64,000 nt of DNA from Nocardia cerradoensis NBRC 101014. Its GTDB lineage: Bacteria; Actinomycetota; Actinomycetes; Mycobacteriales; Mycobacteriaceae. How positions within the stretch are numbered: position 1 is the first letter of the stretch; each line of letters begins with the position of its first letter. A program made the position numbers and the translations under genes. Below the pieces are notes generated by a model. The model made no database searches. It was given only the letters and a program-made list of their open reading frames with translations, and had not been told where the DNA came from. The DNA lies in the NCBI RefSeq assembly GCF_000308535.1, contig NZ_BAFW01000008.1, positions 1-64,000 on the forward strand, read 5' to 3'. This document shows positions 59,243 to 64,000 of the stretch, one piece after another.

Positions 59243-59480
59243 GACCAGCCATCCTAAGGCTTGTTGAACAACGGTATGGGTGGGCCCCTCCTATGGTCCA
59301 CGGTCCATCGAATGCGATGGCACCGCGGGTCCGGAAAGGATTCGCCGGGGCATGTTCCGGAGCGAGTTTCGGGCCGGCGATGCGGCCACCGGGCGCGAGT
59401 GCGAATACGGCGGAGAGCGCCGAGTTCGCCGCGGTCGATCGGCGCGAGCAGTGAATTCGCGGGTGGATCGCCGACTGCGG

Positions 59481-59981
59481 TTATGCGGTACTACATCGCC
59501 CGTCGTGCACGAGTAATGCGGTCGCCACCGCGGCGATGCCCTCACCGCGTCCGGTGAGTCCCAGACCGTCGGAAGTCGTACCGGATACCGAAACCGGTGC
59601 GTCGAGCAATTCGCCGAGTATTTTTTGCGCTTCGGCGCGTCGCGGCCCGATCTTGGGGCGATTACCGATGATCTGTACCGCCGCGTTGAGGATCCGATAT
59701 CCGGATTCGCCGAGCAACCGCCGTACCTCGGTCAGCATCGCGGCGCCCGAGACGCCTTCCCATTCGGGCCGTCCGGTGCCGAAGACCGCGCCGACGTCGC
59801 CCAGGCAGGCGGCCGAGAGCAGCGCATCGCACAGCGCGTGGGCGGCGACATCGCCGTCGGAATGTCCGGAGCAGCCGTCGTCGCCCTCGAACAGCAGTCC
59901 GGCCATCCAGCAGGGCCGGCCGGGTTCGATGGGATGCACATCGCTGCCGATGCCGGTGCGCAGCGCCGTGAGATCGGTCAT
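59481..59981 (-). CDS. ispF: 2-C-methyl-D-erythritol 2,4-cyclodiphosphate synthase
   Basis: 166 residues; MEP pathway. Metal ligands Asp-Val-His in GIGSDVHP and His in [12 protein letters not shown], and the C-terminal [12 protein letters not shown]. The ATG overlaps the ispD stop (ATGA), so the two are coupled. Confidence 0.96.
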   Translation of the reverse strand: MTDLTALRTGIGSDVHPIEPGRPCWMAGLLFEGDDGCSGHSDGDVAAHALCDALLSAACLGDVGAVFGTGRPEWEGVSGAAMLTEVRRLLGESGYRILNAAVQIIGNRPKIGPRRAEAQKILGELLDAPVSVSGTTSDGLGLTGRGEGIAAVATALLVHDGRCSTA

Positions 59982-60709
59982 CCGGTCACCGCCGCTCCGG
60001 TCGTCGCGGGGAGCGTGGCATCCGCTGCCAGCGCGTTCGCGAGTTTCAGATCGAGTGGGCCGGTGATCTTGAAGGCCAGCGGATCGCCGGGGACCACCGA
60101 GACGGTCGCACCCGTCGCCTCCACGAGGCCCGCGTCGTCGGTGGCGGGCAGATCGAGCGCGTACGCGTCGCGCAGCAGCGCGGCATCGAAGCCCTGAGGA
60201 GTCTGAATCGCCCGTAGACCCGAACGGTCCGGGGTACCGGTGACGTCGCCGGCCGCATCGACGGCCTTGATGGTGTCGGTCACCGGAATGCCGGGAACGA
60301 CGGCGCGGTGACCGGCGTCCAGCGCGTCCACGACCCGCGCGATCAGCGACGGCGGCGTCAGGGCGCGGGCCGCGTCGTGCACGAGCACATGGGTGGCTTC
60401 CGGTGCGGCGGCCAGGCCGGCCCGGACCGAGTCGGTGCGTTCCACGCCGCCGGCCACCACGTCGACCGGTATCGAGCTGGCCGCGTGGGCACGGGCGGCG
60501 AGCAGTTCCCGGGCCGCATCGATCATCTCGATGGGCGCCATGATCACGATGCGGTCGACGACCCCGGACGCGATCAGACCGTCTACTGCGTGTACGAGCA
60601 TGGGACTGCCGCCGACCGGGACGAATGCCTTGGGTGTCGATTCACCCAGGCGAACGCCCCGGCCGGCGGCAGGAACCAATGCCACAACGCGGCGGGAGTT
60701 GAGCGTCAA
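59978..60709 (-). CDS. ispD: 2-C-methyl-D-erythritol 4-phosphate cytidylyltransferase
   Basis: 243 residues from a TTG 10 bases after the carD stop; no clear ribosome site, and a GTG at residue 9 or an ATG inside carD (60799) are alternatives. Nucleotidyltransferase motif [27 protein letters not shown] and [13 protein letters not shown]. It makes CDP-methylerythritol in isoprenoid precursor synthesis. Order carD-ispD-ispF is conserved. Confidence 0.94.
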   Translation of the reverse strand: MTLNSRRVVALVPAAGRGVRLGESTPKAFVPVGGSPMLVHAVDGLIASGVVDRIVIMAPIEMIDAARELLAARAHAASSIPVDVVAGGVERTDSVRAGLAAAPEATHVLVHDAARALTPPSLIARVVDALDAGHRAVVPGIPVTDTIKAVDAAGDVTGTPDRSGLRAIQTPQGFDAALLRDAYALDLPATDDAGLVEATGATVSVVPGDPLAFKITGPLDLKLANALAADATLPATTGAAVTG

Positions 60710-60719
60710 GGCGATGCGG

Positions 60720-61238
<519 letters not shown>

Positions 61239-61480
61239 TTAACATGCGACTCGATAACGCCGCGATCAACGGCGCAGGTCAGGGGCCACAACAGGCCGAC
61301 CTCGGGGCTTGACAGATCGCGATGTGTATGCATCTTGTTGTGGCAGAAGGGGATACGCGGCTCGCGGGTCGCGGCGGAACATTACACCGGACCGGTCCGC
61401 ACCGACCACCCTGTGAACTACTACGCTGCCTACTACTACTCTCCATCGTGGAGTGAGCCGGTCGACATGGAGGACAACCC

Positions 61481-62209
61481 GTGACTGCCCTGAAAGCCAC
61501 CACAGCGTCGAATGTGACCAAGGTGTCGCGGCGCGCAATCGCTGTTGCCGCGCTGGCCACCGGTGCGGCGCTGGCGTTGTCCGGATGCGGTGCCGGCCAG
61601 ATCTCGCAGACCGCGGGGCAGGTGCCCGCCGTCAACGGCAGCGCGGCCACCGTCGGCAATGTGGCGCTGCGTGACGTGCGCATCCTGCTGCCGCAGTCGG
61701 AGGAGTACACCAACGCCAAGGGCGGCAAGTCCGTCGTCGCGTTCAGTGCGATCAACGAGGGCTCGTCCAAGACCGACCAGCTGGTCAGCATCACCACCGA
61801 CCTCGGCCAGGTGAAGATCACGCCGGCCACGCCGGAACTGGCCCCGGGCCAGACGGTCGTCGCCGCGAGCCCGGAGGCCGCCAAGGCCGCCCAGGGCGGT
61901 GCGGAGAATGCCTCGCCGACCACCGGCGCCGCGCAGCCCACCAGCCCGGCCGCGACACCCACGCCGGAGCACAGCGCGTCGCCGCGCCAGGAGGGCGCCG
62001 GCTCGCCCGATCAGCCGGCCGACCCGAACGCGCATCCGATCCTGGTCGAGATCACCGGACTGTCCAAGGACATCGTGCCCGGCCTGACCTACGGTGTGAC
62101 CTTCAACTTCAAGAACGCCGGCACCGTGCAGGTGCAGGTGCCCGTCGACGCCGGCCCGGACACCCCGCGGCACGAGGGCGCGACGGTCGCCGAGCACGGC
62201 GGCCACTGA
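61481..62209 (+). CDS. lpqE: Lipoprotein, LpqE-like
   Basis: 242 residues from a GTG. Signal peptide with lipobox LALSGC (Cys36) for diacylglyceryl attachment. The body has a beta-sandwich-like sequence (NVALRDVRILLP, SVVAFSAINEG, TYGVTFNFKNAGTVQVQVPV) interrupted by a long Ala/Pro/Ser-rich linker (about 135-180). Its place between carD and radA is that of lpqE. Function unknown. Confidence 0.85.
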   Translation: MTALKATTASNVTKVSRRAIAVAALATGAALALSGCGAGQISQTAGQVPAVNGSAATVGNVALRDVRILLPQSEEYTNAKGGKSVVAFSAINEGSSKTDQLVSITTDLGQVKITPATPELAPGQTVVAASPEAAKAAQGGAENASPTTGAAQPTSPAATPTPEHSASPRQEGAGSPDQPADPNAHPILVEITGLSKDIVPGLTYGVTFNFKNAGTVQVQVPVDAGPDTPRHEGATVAEHGGH

Positions 62210-62276
62210 GCCACGCCTGCGCGCACACCGCCCCGGCACACCGGCCCATGTCGGCCCCTCTCTCTAGGCTGCGCAC

Positions 62277-63680
62277 GTGGCCAAGGTGAAATCGCTGTAC
62301 CGCTGCTCGGCATGCGGGAACGAGGTTGCCAAATGGGTGGGGCGCTGCCCGGGGTGCAACGAGTGGGGGACCGTCGACGAGGTGGTGACGGCCGGCGCTG
62401 GTGCGGGTGCGCATGCCGCCGGGCGGCGGGCGCTGTTGCCTTCGACGGCCGCGGCTCCCATCTCGACCATCGATTCGAAGGTCACCCGCGCCCGGCCCAC
62501 GGGCGTCGCCGAACTGGACCGCGTCCTCGGCGGCGGGGTGGTGCCGGGATCGGTGGTGCTGCTCTCGGGTGAACCGGGCGTCGGCAAGTCGACGCTGTTG
62601 CTCGAGGTCGCCCACCGCTGGGCCCGGCAACGCGACGAGCGCGCGCTCTACGTCACCGCCGAGGAGTCCGCCGGGCAGGTCCGGCTGCGCGCCGACCGGA
62701 CCGGGGCCGTGCACGAAAGGGTCTATCTCGCAGCCGAATCCGACCTCGCCACGATTCTCGGCCATGTCGATCAGGTCCGGCCGACACTGCTGGTGGTCGA
62801 TTCGGTGCAGACGATGCTGGCCGCCGACGCGGACGGGGTGATCGGCGGCGTCACCCAGGTGCGTGCGGTGACCGCGGCTCTGACCTCGCTGGCCAAGGCG
62901 AGCGGGATCGCGGTGCTGCTGGTCGGTCACGTCACCAAGGACGGCAATGTCGCCGGGCCGCGCACCCTGGAACACCTGGTGGACGTGGTGTTGCAGTTCG
63001 AGGGCGACAAACATTCCACTCTGCGCATGGTGCGCGGCATCAAGAACCGCTTCGGCAGTGCCGACGAGGTGGGCTGTTTCGAACTGCACGACGACGGCAT
63101 CGTCGGGGTGAGCGATCCGTCCGGACTTTTTCTGCACCACCGCGCGGATCAGGTGCCCGGAACCGCGATCACCGTCGCGATGGACGGTAAGCGGCCGCTG
63201 CTCGGCGAGGTGCAGGGGTTGACCGTATCCACCCAGGTACCCGCGCCGCGGCGGGCGGTCAGCGGTCTGGACTACAACCGCGTGTCGATGGTGCTCGCGG
63301 TGCTGCAGAGCCGCTGCGGTGTGTATCTGGGCAAGCACGACGTCTACGCCGCCACGGTCGGCGGGATGCGTTTGACCGAACCCGCCGCCGATCTGGCGGT
63401 CGCGGTCGCGATCACCGGCGCCGAACGCGATATCCCGCTGCGCGCGGGCATGGTGGTGCTGGGTGAGGTCGGTCTCGCCGGGGAGGTCCGGCGTGTCACG
63501 GGGGTCGGGCGCAGGTTGCGCGAGGCGGAGCGGCTAGGTTTCACGGAGGCGTTGGTACCGCCGGGGACCGACCTGTCCGGCATCGGTATGAAGGTGCACG
63601 AGGTCGCGAGTGTTCGTGCGGCACTTGCCTCGAGTGGTTTGTCGAAGCGACGACGCGAGCGTGTGGAGGCTGTGGAATGA
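62277..63680 (+). CDS. radA: DNA repair ATPase RadA
   Basis: 467 residues from a GTG. A RecA-like branch-migration helicase. Zinc finger Cys10, 13, 24, 27 ([21 protein letters not shown]), Walker A GEPGVGKS (98-105), RadA motif [12 protein letters not shown], and a C-terminal Lon-like domain. Its stop overlaps the next ATG. Confidence 0.96.
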   Translation: MAKVKSLYRCSACGNEVAKWVGRCPGCNEWGTVDEVVTAGAGAGAHAAGRRALLPSTAAAPISTIDSKVTRARPTGVAELDRVLGGGVVPGSVVLLSGEPGVGKSTLLLEVAHRWARQRDERALYVTAEESAGQVRLRADRTGAVHERVYLAAESDLATILGHVDQVRPTLLVVDSVQTMLAADADGVIGGVTQVRAVTAALTSLAKASGIAVLLVGHVTKDGNVAGPRTLEHLVDVVLQFEGDKHSTLRMVRGIKNRFGSADEVGCFELHDDGIVGVSDPSGLFLHHRADQVPGTAITVAMDGKRPLLGEVQGLTVSTQVPAPRRAVSGLDYNRVSMVLAVLQSRCGVYLGKHDVYAATVGGMRLTEPAADLAVAVAITGAERDIPLRAGMVVLGEVGLAGEVRRVTGVGRRLREAERLGFTEALVPPGTDLSGIGMKVHEVASVRAALASSGLSKRRRERVEAVE

Positions 63681-64000
63681 TCCCGGGCCGTTGGGTGACG
63701 CACCTGCTCGGCCGTCCCGCGCCGCGCCGCAGGTTCGTGACTCCAGCGGAGGTGCCGGCCGCAGCGGATGGGGCGGCTCCGGTGGATGGGGTGCCGGTGG
63801 AGGCGGTCCAGGCCGACGATCCCGGTCTGAGTACCACCATCGCCCGGTTGGTGCCGGGCACCGAACTGCGCGACGGTATCGACCGGATTCTGCGCGCCCG
63901 CACCGGCGGGCTGATCGTGCTCGGCTACGACGAGGAACTGGAACGAATCTGCGACGGCGGATTCGAACTCGATGTCGAATTCTCGCCGACCCGGCTGCGT
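63677..64000 (+). CDS. disA: DNA integrity scanning diadenylate cyclase DisA, N-terminal part
   Basis: 108 codons to the window edge. The DAC domain begins [48 protein letters not shown]. DisA makes c-di-AMP and is linked to radA in many Gram-positives. An N-terminal extension of about 55 residues precedes the usual start; a GTG near codon 36 could be the true start. ATG overlaps radA stop (ATGA). Confidence 0.93.
   Translation, partial: MIPGRWVTHLLGRPAPRRRFVTPAEVPAAADGAAPVDGVPVEAVQADDPGLSTTIARLVPGTELRDGIDRILRARTGGLIVLGYDEELERICDGGFELDVEFSPTRLR

Noticed and set aside
59261..59557. Plus-strand frame between cysS and ispF
   Set aside because: It overlaps ispF antisense, is Arg-rich and has no start context; the gap is treated as non-coding.

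Overview
The window is high-GC actinobacterial DNA from a mycolic-acid-containing genus of the Mycobacteriales, most likely Nocardia or a close relative. The evidence is a mycolate/cyclopropane methyltransferase, Lsr2, CarD, an NmtR/CtpJ nickel-cobalt pair, an MhuD-type haem oxygenase with all three key residues, and a gene order that recalls (from memory) the M. tuberculosis chromosome from ppa to disA: ppa-dacB-metalloprotease-tilS-hpt ... ftsH-folE-folP-folB-folK-DUF3180-DUF6779 ... DUF2520-panC-panD-coaX ... lysS-lsr2 ... clpC ... mhuD ... rlmB-cysS-ispF-ispD-carD-lpqE-radA-disA. No insertion sequence, phage, CRISPR array, tRNA or rRNA was found.

Layout. 0-12 kb: tail of a membrane Ser/Thr kinase with a DFN motif, a cyclopropane-type methyltransferase, ctpJ/nmtR, a YrdB-type membrane protein, an L,D-transpeptidase, an SDR/TetR divergent pair, a DUF2752 protein, and a cysteine-desulfurase-like enzyme with a Cys-rich N-terminus behind a SAM-IV riboswitch, then a flavin reductase and a dienoyl-CoA isomerase-like crotonase. 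12-17 kb: conserved ppa/dacB/metalloprotease/tilS/hpt block. 17-27 kb: accessory stretch with a LysR regulator, a long amidase, an aldehyde dehydrogenase-SDR operon divergent from a PucR-type regulator, and small conserved proteins. 27-38 kb: ftsH, the folate operon and the pantothenate/CoA operon, interrupted by an AurF-type di-iron protein. 38-39.7 kb: cysteine dioxygenase and rhodanese behind what looks like a leaderless Cys-Cys leader-peptide attenuator. 39.7-46.5 kb: lysS, lsr2, an FHA-HTH protein, a secreted lipase with a perfect KstR-type box, and clpC. 46.5-56.8 kb: PhyH dioxygenase, LLM oxidoreductase, a LuxR-type two-component system divergent from an ABC exporter, OsmC, mhuD, a hydrolase, an acyl-CoA dehydrogenase and an enoyl-CoA hydratase. 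56.8-64 kb: rlmB, cysS, ispF, ispD, carD on the minus strand, then lpqE, radA and the start of disA on the plus strand.

How the parts work together. The core supplies folate, pantothenate/CoA, isoprenoid precursors, proteostasis (FtsH, ClpC), tRNA maturation and charging (TilS, LysS, CysS), nucleoid organisation (Lsr2) and stress transcription (CarD). Sulfur is a second theme: two different cis-acting RNA elements, a SAM-IV riboswitch over a desulfurase-like gene and a cysteine-codon leader over cysteine dioxygenase-rhodanese, lie 28 kb apart. Many operon ends carry clear hairpin terminators, several of them between convergent genes.
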